DNA from: Novipirellula galeiformis
GTDB lineage: Bacteria; Planctomycetota; Planctomycetia; Pirellulales; Pirellulaceae
DNA: 64,000 nt
Assembly: GCF_007860095.1 (NCBI RefSeq)
Contig: NZ_SJPT01000005.1
Location: forward strand, 62,001 to 126,000
Direction: 5' to 3'
The stretch's first letter is position 1, and every line of letters begins with the position of its first letter. Of this stretch, positions 54,713-63,341 are shown piece after piece. Under the pieces are notes generated by a model, which did not search any database, had not been told where the DNA came from, and saw only the letters and a list, made by a program, of their open reading frames with translations. The translations under genes and the position numbers were made by a program.

Positions 54713-54915
54713 TAGATCATCCAATTCACGATGCACAGCACAACAAAAATGAACGCCATGAATCCACAGATCCAACGTCCTGTTCCCAACGCATGCTTCA
54801 TGATCATTGTAGGGTCTTCGTGGCGGGTCGCACCAAAAACCAACGAGATCGAAATCAACAGCGGGACAAAGTACAGCAAATAAGTAGGGGAAATGGAAAG
54901 CATCGTCAGCCGCAT
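54712..54915 (-). CDS. Small two-TM membrane protein upstream of trkA
   Basis: 67 residues from the ATG at 54915 (TTG at 54924 possible). Two hydrophobic helices (YLLYFVPLLISISLVFGAT and WICGFMAFIFVVLCIVNWMI) with a short charged loop. The stop overlaps the trkA start, so it is probably translated with trkA. No known family; a role in the potassium system is only inferred. Confidence 0.7.
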   Translation of the reverse strand: MRLTMLSISPTYLLYFVPLLISISLVFGATRHEDPTMIMKHALGTGRWICGFMAFIFVVLCIVNWMI

Positions 54916-54987
54916 CGAGTTCAAGGGGGATTGGGAGGGAAGGTTCGTGACGAGTCGTTCGCGTGCACGAAACGGTCCGAGGGGGAG

Positions 54988-55584
54988 CTAGTGGTCCGGA
55001 GCCACCTCCGCCTCGGTTTGCTCATCGTCTCGATCTTTCTTTCGCCCGCTAATGGGCACGCAAAGGGGTCCCCCGAAGGCATCGTAGATCACCAAAATAT
55101 TAAGTAGCCCGGCGATCACGGTGTACCATGTTCCCACCTCATACCCCGCGCCATGACGTGCAAACCAGGCTGAAACATCGTCCGCATTGCTTTCAAACAC
55201 TGGACGACGCGGGGGCGCCATAAAGCCGCTCCACAAAGGCTCGTAGCTCTGCAGCGTCCGCCCATCCTTGGTATTCAAACGCATGCGATTGCCTTGGACG
55301 AGCGCGGGAAGGGCGGCAGCGCCGACACCGGCTTGCAAAAAGTAATGCCAACGCTTGTCACCCGGTTGCCAAGAGGCGTAGACCACATGCCCTCCACCGA
55401 GCGCGAAGCCCAGCATCCAGGTGGAAAGAATACAGACGAAAAACAGCGCCGCCTTGGTCGTTCTGCCTTGGTAATAATGCCCTGCACCGGGCAGCAACCA
55501 CGCCAAGAAGGCGGCCAGCGGACGATTGCGAAGGTCCACACGTTTTCCATCGACCGCAATCACGTTGTCTTCGTTGGAGGGCAT
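54988..55584 (-). CDS. DUF6677-like membrane protein
   Basis: 198 residues. A cytoplasmic start, then LAAFLAWLLPGAGHYYQGRTTKAALFF, a TM2-like hairpin motif with GAGHYYQG, two or three further TM segments and a charged C-terminal tail (GRKKDRDDEQ). The pattern matches a planctomycete-specific family I recall as DUF6677; function unknown. It is first in the apparent operon with the small membrane protein and trkA (63-73 bp to the next gene). Confidence 0.72.
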   Translation of the reverse strand: MPSNEDNVIAVDGKRVDLRNRPLAAFLAWLLPGAGHYYQGRTTKAALFFVCILSTWMLGFALGGGHVVYASWQPGDKRWHYFLQAGVGAAALPALVQGNRMRLNTKDGRTLQSYEPLWSGFMAPPRRPVFESNADDVSAWFARHGAGYEVGTWYTVIAGLLNILVIYDAFGGPLCVPISGRKKDRDDEQTEAEVAPDH

Positions 55585-55864
55585 GATCTTTGTTTGCTTT
55601 CAATATTTCGTAGGCGAGTTTGTCTCGATCAAGCGGACTCTCGATCAAGCCGACATTGTGCGGAAAAGCGATCGCGAGCGGTAGCCGAATCTGAATCCCC
55701 GCCCGTTGCGACTCCCCCGGGCGGCGTTTGACCTGTCGGTATTCTCCCCGGCGGCGTTTGCCATCGGCGGCGCTTGCCATCGGCATCACATCGGATCTAC
55801 CTTGACGCCCCTTGGCTGGTTTTCTATCTAACCCGATTCCGTTGCCTGATCATCCTTCATTTTG
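55585..55864. promoter_or_regulatory. Divergent region with 16-bp repeat
   Basis: 280 bp between divergent genes. A 16-bp repeat of GGCGGCGTTTGCCATC occurs twice with one change plus a partial unit near 55750-55790. No boxes were identified. Confidence 0.45.
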
Positions 55865-56494
55865 ATGGCCTTCGCTATGACCCGAATTTTGTCGAACACC
55901 TCGTTATTTGCCTTTCTGTTGATCGCCACCCTCGGCTGCGGCTCTGGTTCGGATGTCGCAGAACAGGCTTCCTCGGAACCCGCAGCATCGTCGACAGCAC
56001 CACCGGCGGCAGCAAAATCGTCGCCAACCGACGTTGTCAGCCAATTCCTCGATCAAGTTCGCCGTGGTGGCGAGGACTCGGGGGCAGGCGATTTATTGAC
56101 CGAGCGTGCCCAAGCGGAACTCAAGCGAATCGGCCGCAGCGTCCAACCGATCGGCTCTCCGGACGCTCGTTTTAACGTCACTCAGGCGCGCGAAGTGCCC
56201 GGGGAAGCAAATTCGATGCTAGTGCAAAGCATTTGGACCGAACCGGGTCCCGATGGCACCCAAAGTGATTTCGAAGTCGTTTGGGCCTTGCAACTCGAAG
56301 CCGCCGGATGGCGCATTTCGGGACTCGCGATGGAGATCGATCCCAGCCAGCCCCCAATTGTCATTGACTTCGAAAATGGCGATGAAATGGCCAAACTTTT
56401 GGCCGAAGGTGAGGAGCCTGCTGCGACCCCGCAAAGCGATGCCCAAACCCCTCCAACTGGCCCAAATGACCTCTCTCCTCAAGAAAACCAGTAA
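55865..56494 (+). CDS. Probable lipoprotein, unknown function
   Basis: 209 residues from the ATG at 55865 (ATG at 55877 also possible). The hydrophobic start ends in LIATLGCGSGSD, a lipobox-like Cys, though the -3 residue is Thr. A Ser/Ala linker leads to a domain of about 35-180 with VSQFLDQVRRGGEDSGAGDLLTERA and WALQLEAAGWRISGLAMEI, which looks like a small alpha+beta (NTF2/SnoaL-like) fold. The tail is Pro/Gln-rich. No enzyme motif. Confidence 0.65.
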   Translation: MAFAMTRILSNTSLFAFLLIATLGCGSGSDVAEQASSEPAASSTAPPAAAKSSPTDVVSQFLDQVRRGGEDSGAGDLLTERAQAELKRIGRSVQPIGSPDARFNVTQAREVPGEANSMLVQSIWTEPGPDGTQSDFEVVWALQLEAAGWRISGLAMEIDPSQPPIVIDFENGDEMAKLLAEGEEPAATPQSDAQTPPTGPNDLSPQENQ

Positions 56495-56987
56495 AATTTA
56501 TCATTCTCATTTGTTCACTGCTGTGCCCGTATTGTGTCGAGGCCGCTGATCACCCGAGTGGAGGGAGCGGCAAAAAAACATTCCGCCCCCTTGGAACGCC
56601 AAAACAAGGCGATTTGGCCTGATTTCCCGATAAAAATCGCAATGGGGCGTGCTTCGGGAATCCCCGTCCCGTCTTGGTACGCGAAATGCGGTTGGGAGCG
56701 GGCCGAAAGGGGGAGCGAAAATTTCCTCCGTCGTGACGACCTAGATGGATTGACATCAATATTCCCCAGGTTATTGTAGCGGCGAAATTGCGCGAACCGC
56801 AAACTCAACCTAGCCACCCCATCTTGTTAGTGAGTTGGAGGGCCTGGAAGAAGGTTCGATGATCTTTCGGTAGTCGATAACGTTATCGGCGGTTGGGTCG
56901 ACGCGATTGGGCCGTGGAATGACTGGCCTTACTAATTTGATGTGCGAATTCGGATCGCACCAAACTCCGAACACTTGGGAGATCTTT
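56495..56987. other. Gene-free region, long leader of the Cys-rich gene
   Basis: 493 bp without a convincing gene. It should hold the promoter of the Cys-rich protein; A/T-rich tracts are near 56490-56520. An imperfect A-run is near 56573. No riboswitch or hairpin with a T-run was found. Confidence 0.4.
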
Positions 56988-57746
56988 ATGAATCGGACTG
57001 TGGTGAGCGGCATTGCCGCATTCGCACTGTTAATCGGTGCGGCAGTAGTAACAAGCGAAACCGCTGAAGCAGGACACCATGGCGGTGGACTGTTCGGCAA
57101 ACTGCACGCGAAACAGTGCGGCGGTGGATGCGATCAACCATCCTGTGGTGGTGGTCTTGTACAAAAAAGCTGTGGCGGCGGATTGCTCGCACGCTTCAAA
57201 GCAAAGCATGCAGATCCTTGCTGTGCCCCTGAGCCAGTTTGCGCTCCTGTCTGCGAGCCAGTTCCCGTTTGTGCTCCAGCTCCAGTTTGCGAACCAGCTC
57301 CAGTTTGCTGCGCTCCAGAGCCAGTGTGCTGTGATGTTGCACCCACCTGTGCTCCTAAAAAGCGTTGCGGTTTGTTCAGCAAACTTCGCAATCGCAAAAA
57401 CCGCTGCTGCGAACCAGCTCCTTGCTGCGAACCAGCTCCTGTAGCAGCACCTTGCTGTGGCAGCGAAGTTGTCGTCGAAGCTCCAGCAGCAGCACCTTGC
57501 TGCGGTGGCGAAGCGGTTGTCGTTGAAGGCGGACACGTTAACTCGGGACACGTCAGCTCGGAAGGTTACGACCTAGCTCCAGGCGAAACGCTCGTTCCTG
57601 GTAGCGTCGTTACCGAAGCGGCTCCTGCTCCTGAAGCAACTCCCGCTCCTGCTCCAGAAGCAGCCCCTGCACCAGCACCTGCACCAGCTGCAAGCAGCAG
57701 CGATGCTCCTCCAGCACCTAAAGCAGACGCTAACACCGACATCTAG
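56988..57746 (+). CDS. Secreted cysteine-rich repetitive protein
   Basis: 252 residues from the ATG at 56988. A clear signal peptide (SGIAAFALLIGAAVV...AEA) precedes a domain with about 24 cysteines, mostly in Cys-Pro-Ala/Glu motifs (CAPEPVC, CEPAPVCC, APCCGG), then an Ala/Pro/Glu tail. Cys pairs suggest disulphide cross-links or metal binding outside the cytoplasm. Planctomycete cell walls are known to be rich in Cys-containing proteins, so a wall or surface role is plausible, not shown. A strong terminator follows at once, which suggests a single-gene, well-expressed unit. Confidence 0.8.
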   Translation: MNRTVVSGIAAFALLIGAAVVTSETAEAGHHGGGLFGKLHAKQCGGGCDQPSCGGGLVQKSCGGGLLARFKAKHADPCCAPEPVCAPVCEPVPVCAPAPVCEPAPVCCAPEPVCCDVAPTCAPKKRCGLFSKLRNRKNRCCEPAPCCEPAPVAAPCCGSEVVVEAPAAAPCCGGEAVVVEGGHVNSGHVSSEGYDLAPGETLVPGSVVTEAAPAPEATPAPAPEAAPAPAPAPAASSSDAPPAPKADANTDI

Positions 57747-57794
57747 TCGTGTTGGTTTAACGTAACCTCACGTTAAACCTCGTTCATGCAATCG

Positions 57795-57831
57795 AAACCT
57801 CACCGATCTTGTTGGATCGGTGAGGTTTTTT
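57795..57831 (+). terminator. Rho-independent terminator after the Cys-rich gene
   Basis: A perfect 14-bp stem (AAACCTCACCGATC / GATCGGTGAGGTTT) with a six-base loop is followed by T residues to 57831. Confidence 0.93.
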
Positions 57832-57899
57832 CATGCCCGTGCGAGTTCCGCAACGCGAGCTCCCCCCGCTCTCGCGCCATCCAAGAACAGCTAACCTCG

Positions 57900-59075
57900 T
57901 TAGGGTTCCAGCGGTGAGGCGAGGTGCTCGACGACATCATGCCGCAATCGACTAATGTCATTGTGGTCGTCCACGTCATCGGGCTTCAGATAAAGATGCT
58001 CTTCGCCTGGGGATTGAACGCAATACCATCGAGGGGTGGTGATCGCGTTTGACCCTTTGTCGCTGTGGGTGACAACACGAGGCTCGAACTCGGCGGCGGT
58101 GGCAGCCCAGGTAGCGGGATGAATCAAGTGATCAGGGGCGTCTTTGATTTTGGCCAGAATCTCGGGAAACGACGCCGCCTCGGTGAGAGCGGGGTGTCGG
58201 ACGGGCCCGAATTCACTGACAACCATGGGCACGCGGTGATGGCAACTACGAAGCGGCCCCGTGCGATAGCCGAGCCATCCATTTTGCCCGAGGCTAAACC
58301 CGCTGGTCCCAACCAGCACAATCACGGGATCAAAATCGCTGACATATTCGATCAATAGCGACATCATTCGATCGAGCAACCGCACTTGGCAGCCGTAGGT
58401 CCGCATCCACGAAACCGCCAAATCGGGGTGCGAATGAGACGTGATTTCCAATTGAGGCGGCAACACGTTGGAAAAAACCCAGGGTGGCATTTCAAGTTCA
58501 TCGTCGCCGATCGACTCGCCTGATTCGGGCAACAGCTCGACTTCGTCGGAAGGTTCTTCGCTGTAGAGCTCGTCGGCATCCAAAGGCACCAACCATCGTG
58601 GTGCATCCCAGCATCGGACCAGCGATTGCGTATGCAACCACCAGACGGCTGCAGAATCGGGCTCTTCGATCCTTGCTAGCAGTGCCGCAAACAGCCGAGC
58701 GAGGTGTGTTTCTTCGATCTCGTCACAGGGTTGAGCGTCGCTACTGACTTCATCGAGTTCAACCAACCAAGCTTGATCGAAGTCCTCGTCCAACGACTGA
58801 TTCGACAAACGCGGGTCGTCCGTAATCAATTCCACCGGTCCCAGCTCGTTCCATCGGGTGATCCAGTGCTCGGGATCATGCTGCGTGGGCGGTTTCAGCC
58901 ATTCGGCGAGCACTTTCAAGCCGTCGTCGTGACCGGCAATCACTCGATCCCAGACCACCCCACGGCTGGAAATCAGGTCGGCGGCGGGGGTTTCGTTCCA
59001 TGACGATCCATAGCAACCGAGTGCGGAGGTGGCCAAGCCCTCGACGGAGATTACGATCATTTTTCGCTCATTCAT
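57900..59075 (-). CDS. Sulfatase-fold protein lacking catalytic and metal residues (pseudoenzyme)
   Basis: 391 residues. The N-terminus IVISVEGLATSALGCYG...TPAADLISSRGVVWDRVIA follows the alkaline-phosphatase/sulfatase pattern. The usual Asp pair of the metal site (IVISVDD-type) is SVEG, and no C/S-x-P-x-R formylglycine motif follows at the expected place (GHDDGLKVLAEW instead). The C-terminal half keeps the fold pattern, but the usual SDHGE-type motif is GTSGFSLGQNG, followed by HHRVPMVV. It has a long acidic middle (about 165-215). It is therefore probably not a sulfatase but may bind a ligand. No signal peptide is visible. Confidence 0.75.
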   Translation of the reverse strand: MNERKMIVISVEGLATSALGCYGSSWNETPAADLISSRGVVWDRVIAGHDDGLKVLAEWLKPPTQHDPEHWITRWNELGPVELITDDPRLSNQSLDEDFDQAWLVELDEVSSDAQPCDEIEETHLARLFAALLARIEEPDSAAVWWLHTQSLVRCWDAPRWLVPLDADELYSEEPSDEVELLPESGESIGDDELEMPPWVFSNVLPPQLEITSHSHPDLAVSWMRTYGCQVRLLDRMMSLLIEYVSDFDPVIVLVGTSGFSLGQNGWLGYRTGPLRSCHHRVPMVVSEFGPVRHPALTEAASFPEILAKIKDAPDHLIHPATWAATAAEFEPRVVTHSDKGSNAITTPRWYCVQSPGEEHLYLKPDDVDDHNDISRLRHDVVEHLASPLEP

Positions 59076-59260
59076 GGGCGTTACTTTGACGAACCGGCGT
59101 ATTCGCTACAAGCCGACCATGTGACAAATGAGCTCGCGGTTCAAGGGAAAGGATCGGCTATGATAGGGAGCCCCTTGGCGGGGAGTGACGTAGCGTTGGG
59201 AGATCGCGTCGAACGACGCCGGAACCTACACCCTGCAATACTCAACCGCTGACCATTTTG

Positions 59261-60217
59261 ATGAACCCACTTGATCAACCCATGCATGCGATGAACAACC
59301 TTTCTCCGGTTGTTTGCCCTGAAAGCATTGCTGCCATGCCCCGATCGAACGACTCACACGACCAGCCCAACGAATCCATCGCCGCGGGGCCAATGTCCCC
59401 AGCCTTTCCGGAGCAAAAGCGAAGCGTGATATGGGATGTGCCATTTGATCACACGACCCTCGACGAGGCGGTCGACCGGATCGAGAGCTTGGTGCGTCAG
59501 GGGACGCCAAGTTACGTGATCACCGCGAACCTCAACTATTGCATGTTGAACCACCGTGACCGTGATTTGCGACCGGTCACCGAAGATGCCGATCTGATCC
59601 TGGCCGATGGCCAACCGATCGTCCTGCGTAGTCGGATGAGCAAAGCAGCGCTGCCGGAACGGGTGGCGGGAAGCGAGATGATTTACAACATCGCCGAGCG
59701 TTGCCGCGACCACGGTTGGGGGATTTACTTTTTGGGAGGCGAGCCGGGGGTCGCCCTCAAGTGCGCCGAGCAGCTGGTGGCGATGTATCCGGGACTAAAG
59801 ATTGCGGGCGTTGAATCGCCTCCGTTCCGCGCCCTCAATGAAGCGGAGCAGGTTGAGCAAGATCAACGCATCCAACAATCCGGCGCCGCGATCCTATTGG
59901 TCGCCTTTGGGCAGCCCAAGGGAGAGAAGTGGATCCACAAGAACTACAAACGATTGGGCGTCCCGGTCAGCATTCAACTCGGTGCTTCGTTTGACTTCAT
60001 TGCGGGTACCGCGAAGCGAGCTCCCCTGGTCTGGCAGAAAATCGGGATGGAATGGGCGTATCGGATGTGCAGTGATCCCAAACGGCTGGTTCCCCGCTAT
60101 GCCTTGAACGCCACATTCTTGCTGGGAGCCCTCGTCGAAGATTGGAAGCGATTGGTGACGGGCTGGGGGATGGGCGATTGGAGCAACGACTCCGATCCGA
60201 ATCGCCCTTCTCGCTAA
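59261..60217 (+). CDS. WecG/TagA/CpsF family glycosyltransferase
   Basis: 318 residues from the ATG at 59261. Family marks: ITANLNYCMLNHRDRDLRPV, DADLILADGQPIV, GIYFLGGEPGVA, LLVAFGQPKGEKWI and GASFDFIAGTAKRAPLVWQKIG with EWAYRM. The family adds N-acetyl-mannosaminuronic acid or a similar sugar to a lipid-linked acceptor, for surface polymer or wall teichoic-type chains. The acceptor is unknown. An N-terminal ~50 residues before the family core look disordered. Confidence 0.9.
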   Translation: MNPLDQPMHAMNNLSPVVCPESIAAMPRSNDSHDQPNESIAAGPMSPAFPEQKRSVIWDVPFDHTTLDEAVDRIESLVRQGTPSYVITANLNYCMLNHRDRDLRPVTEDADLILADGQPIVLRSRMSKAALPERVAGSEMIYNIAERCRDHGWGIYFLGGEPGVALKCAEQLVAMYPGLKIAGVESPPFRALNEAEQVEQDQRIQQSGAAILLVAFGQPKGEKWIHKNYKRLGVPVSIQLGASFDFIAGTAKRAPLVWQKIGMEWAYRMCSDPKRLVPRYALNATFLLGALVEDWKRLVTGWGMGDWSNDSDPNRPSR

Positions 60218-60315
60218 CATCGCAATCGGAAACACCGACCGCGGACGAGACGCTTCACTCGTGCCCCAAACACACCCGTTTTGAAGAGACACGTTCTACA
60301 TTTCCCGAAGCGTCC

Positions 60316-61761
60316 CTAGCTCGCTGCGGGACTTGGCTTACGTTTCGGTTTGTAGATTTCCGTTGCGGTACCGAGGTGCACTTCGCCCGCGTTCATCAAT
60401 GTCTCGCTGAGCGTTGGGTGAGGGTGAACGCTTTCGGTGATGTCGTGCACTTCGCATCCCATTTCGATCGCCAATACCGCTTCGGCGATCAGCTCGCCCG
60501 CACCGCTACCGACGATTCCGCAGCCCAGAACGCGATGCGTTTCGGGATCCACCAACCATTTGGTCAAGCCATCGGTAATACCGAGAGCCTGCGCCCGCCC
60601 ACTGGCTGCCCAGGGATAGACCTCGACGTCGACCTTGCGACCGGCCGCTTTGGCCTCTCCTTCGGTGAGCCCAGCCCAAGCGATCTCGGGATCGGTAAAG
60701 ACCACCGCAGGGATCGCCGCTTTGTCGAAGACGGACGGCTTGCCCGCGATCACTTCGGCTGCCACGCGGCCTTCGTGAGAGGCTTTATGGGCGAGCATCG
60801 GATCGCCGGCAACGTCGCCGATCGCGAAGATATGGGGGTCCGCGGTGCGTTGTTGGGCATCGCACTCGACGAAGCCGCGATCGTTAACAACCACTTGTGT
60901 ATTTTCCAGTCCCAGACCACGGGTAACCGGCCGACGACCGATACTGACCAACACGCGGTCGAATTTTTCGTGCCCAAAGTGCGCGGGACCTTCAAAGGTC
61001 ACTTCAATTTTGTCGCCATCTTCGGCAATCGAACCGACCTTGGTGTTAAGCAGCACACGGCCTTCGCACATCTTGTCGATGCGTTTGGCCAGCGGCTTGA
61101 CGAGGTCGCGGTCCGCTCCGGGCAATAGTCCGTCCATCAGCTCGACCACGGTGACCTTGGTACCCAGGTGGGCATAGACGCTGCCCATTTCCAAGCCGAT
61201 GTAGCCGCCGCCTACGACGAGCATCGTTTCGGGAATATCGGCAAGCGCCAAGGCACCGGTGCTATCCATGACTCGATCGCTACCGATATCGAACGCCGCC
61301 GGCATCGCCGGGATGCTGCCGGTGGCCAAGATACAGTGGTCGAACGTGAGCTCGCCCCCTTCGGGAATCGATTGGTCGTCCCCTTCGAGCTTCAGCGTGG
61401 TGGAATTCAGGAAGGTGCCGCGTGCCTGGATCACGGTCACGTTGCGTCGCTTAGCGAGCTGGCCGAGGCCGCCGGTGAGGTTGGAAATCACCTTCTCTTT
61501 GCGAGCACGCACCTTATCGACATCGATCTTGGGTTTTTCGTTGTACTCGACACCCCATTCTTCACGCAGCGAATCGACTTCGCTGATCACCTTGGCCACG
61601 TGCAACAACGCTTTGCTAGGGATGCACCCACGAAGCAAACAGGTGCCGCCGAGCCGAGGTTCGGCTTCTACAATCGCAACATCGAGACCTTCATCTGCAG
61701 CTAAAAACGCCGCTGCATATCCACCAGGACCACCACCGAGAACGACTACAGGACTATGCAT
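60316..61761 (-). CDS. lpdA: Dihydrolipoyl dehydrogenase
   Basis: The E3 flavoprotein of pyruvate and 2-oxoglutarate dehydrogenase complexes, 481 residues. FAD motif [20 protein letters not shown], redox disulphide C41/C46 in [16 protein letters not shown] motif [20 protein letters not shown], central FAD motif [19 protein letters not shown], and C-terminal active site VHPHPTLSE with the catalytic His. No lipoyl domain at the N-terminus. Other complex genes are not in the window. Confidence 0.95.
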   Translation of the reverse strand: MHSPVVVLGGGPGGYAAAFLAADEGLDVAIVEAEPRLGGTCLLRGCIPSKALLHVAKVISEVDSLREEWGVEYNEKPKIDVDKVRARKEKVISNLTGGLGQLAKRRNVTVIQARGTFLNSTTLKLEGDDQSIPEGGELTFDHCILATGSIPAMPAAFDIGSDRVMDSTGALALADIPETMLVVGGGYIGLEMGSVYAHLGTKVTVVELMDGLLPGADRDLVKPLAKRIDKMCEGRVLLNTKVGSIAEDGDKIEVTFEGPAHFGHEKFDRVLVSIGRRPVTRGLGLENTQVVVNDRGFVECDAQQRTADPHIFAIGDVAGDPMLAHKASHEGRVAAEVIAGKPSVFDKAAIPAVVFTDPEIAWAGLTEGEAKAAGRKVDVEVYPWAASGRAQALGITDGLTKWLVDPETHRVLGCGIVGSGAGELIAEAVLAIEMGCEVHDITESVHPHPTLSETLMNAGEVHLGTATEIYKPKRKPSPAAS

Positions 61762-61865
61762 CAGAGAAGATTGCCTCGCAAAAAACGGCTAGGACGATTC
61801 GTAAAGAAAGCCCAGCGAGATCGTCCGATACGGTCGCCGGGCTGAAAGAGGTGTCATTAGAAACA

Positions 61866-61892
61866 GAACCGGCAATTGTGGATTGCCGGTTC
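61866..61892 (-). terminator. Probable terminator hairpin downstream of rpsD
   Basis: Perfect 11-bp stem (GAACCGGCAAT / ATTGCCGGTTC on the plus strand, loop TGTGG). On the minus strand it is followed by a weak U-rich tail (TGTTTC). It lies 60 bp past the rpsD stop. Confidence 0.55.
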
Positions 61893-61935
61893 GCAAAAAA
61901 GACACCGCGCCGAGGGACTCGGCACAGATAGAAAC

Positions 61936-61957
61936 CGATAAGCCTGAAGGCTTATCG
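61936..61957. other. Stem-loop overlapping the rpsD stop codon
   Basis: Perfect 9-bp stem CGATAAGCC / GGCTTATCG with loop TGAA. It covers the stop codon of rpsD (61952-61954). It could affect RNA stability; no T-run follows. Confidence 0.7.
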
Positions 61958-62560
61958 TGACAAGAATTCGACGACGCTGTTCGCGTCCACTGGCAAGCTG
62001 ATGTCGCTAGATCCAGGAAGCCCCAACACGGTTGCCTTGAGGTTCTCGCTGTCGAAGGTGACCCAATCAAGCGGATCGGGTGACGCGTTGGCGATCACAC
62101 CGCGATACAGGTTCTTCAGGTTTTCGCGACCGCGAACTTCAACAATGTCGCCGGGGCGAAGTTGATAGCTAGGCTTGGTGACCTTCACGCCGTTGACGCG
62201 GAAGTGACCGTGGGTGATTCCCTGGCGCGCTTGAGGCCGAGTCTTTGTGAATCCAACGCGGCGAACCACGTTGTCCAAACGACGCTCGCACATCAACAGC
62301 AACAATTCACCGGTGTTACCCGATCGGCGGCTGACGGCATCAAAGTAACGACGAAGTTGACGCTCGCCCAAGCCATAATAATGCTTGATCTTTTGCTTCT
62401 CCATCAACGCCAAGCCGTAGTTACTTGGGCGGCGCCCGCGAACGTGCATCCCAGGAGGCGTATTACGACGGTCCAGTGCACGTGCAGCACCGGCTGTTTC
62501 GTAAATCAGAGTGCCAAGGCGACGGTTGATTCTTGCTTTGGGGCCAGTGTATCGGGCCAT
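61952..62560 (-). CDS. rpsD: 30S ribosomal protein S4
   Basis: 202 residues from the ATG at 62560 (MARYTGPK); an extension to 62605 is not family-like. The S4 N-terminal domain is RRPSNYGLALMEKQKIKHYYGLGERQLRRYF, and the RNA-binding S4 core is ERRLDNVVRRVGFTKTRPQARQ followed by GHFRVNGVKVTKPSYQL. It lacks the N-terminal zinc-binding Cys cluster, so it is the Zn-free type. No other ribosomal or RNA-polymerase gene is adjacent, unlike the alpha operon of most bacteria. Confidence 0.97.
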   Translation of the reverse strand: MARYTGPKARINRRLGTLIYETAGAARALDRRNTPPGMHVRGRRPSNYGLALMEKQKIKHYYGLGERQLRRYFDAVSRRSGNTGELLLLMCERRLDNVVRRVGFTKTRPQARQGITHGHFRVNGVKVTKPSYQLRPGDIVEVRGRENLKNLYRGVIANASPDPLDWVTFDSENLKATVLGLPGSSDISLPVDANSVVEFLSR

Positions 62561-63341
62561 ATCGCTGTACCTATCTTTTTGCGTCAAAAACGCAGCTTGA
62601 GACATCGGCAGGAGGAGATCGCTGCGAGCGTAAACTGCAAGCGGACTGCTGCCAGCGTGCGATCCGCATCAGGGGGGCGTCAATGACGCCAACACCCCGG
62701 CTGCTTTCCACAATGAAAAACAGGCGTTCGCACTTCGAATTCGAGGAAGCCCGAAAGTTTCGCGTCCGGTGCTCCCTTTGACAAGAGGAAACGGACGTTT
62801 AGAGGGCTAAAAACGATGAAAACGAGCTCAAAACGCTTCGTTTTAACGATCGTCGACGCAATTTTCCAACCAGGACGAATAATCCTCCCTTGCGGGGGGG
62901 ATGTCCTCCGTTGCTCCAGGGAGACAAAAAAAGGGGGAGCAAGCCAGCGGGGGCAGCTCCGACCCGCTGAAACTTCTCATGCTCTCGCATTCCTCGGGAA
63001 CACACGGCTTCCTCGGGAACACACGGCAGGCGCCGCCGCATCCTGTCGCGGTGAGCCGAAACGGGCTTCAGAAAAGCGTATTTTTTCCGCTGCTTTCCAG
63101 CCCTTGCACGAAAAAGGGACCTAGCCTCTTAGTAGCACTGCCTAGGCCCAGGCTCCGTTTAGAAACGCGCCGCTGGAGCTTGAGTCGTGCCGTTCGGAGC
63201 AATGCAGCGGTTTCCACCAACCGCCTCCACGGCAGGACACGGGGGGAACCGATAGCAGTCCCGGAGCGATGAGAGACGGTTGTCATCCTCTCGGCTTATA
63301 CGAGGCGCGTACACACCTGACCTGAGGCTGGAGACTTTACG
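62561..63341. other. Long gene-free divergent region upstream of rpsD
   Basis: 781 bp between rpsD and the cytochrome gene, holding both promoters. A 19-bp direct repeat lies at 62990-63027. Short open frames here have no protein features. No RNA gene was recognised. Confidence 0.5.
62990..63027. repeat. 19-bp direct tandem repeat
   Basis: The unit TTCCTCGGGAACACACGGC occurs twice in exact tandem. Intergenic. Confidence 0.9.

Noticed and set aside
60142-61128. 328-codon plus-strand frame opposite lpdA
   Set aside because: The minus-strand gene is a certain dihydrolipoyl dehydrogenase; the opposite frame is a shadow of its codon pattern.
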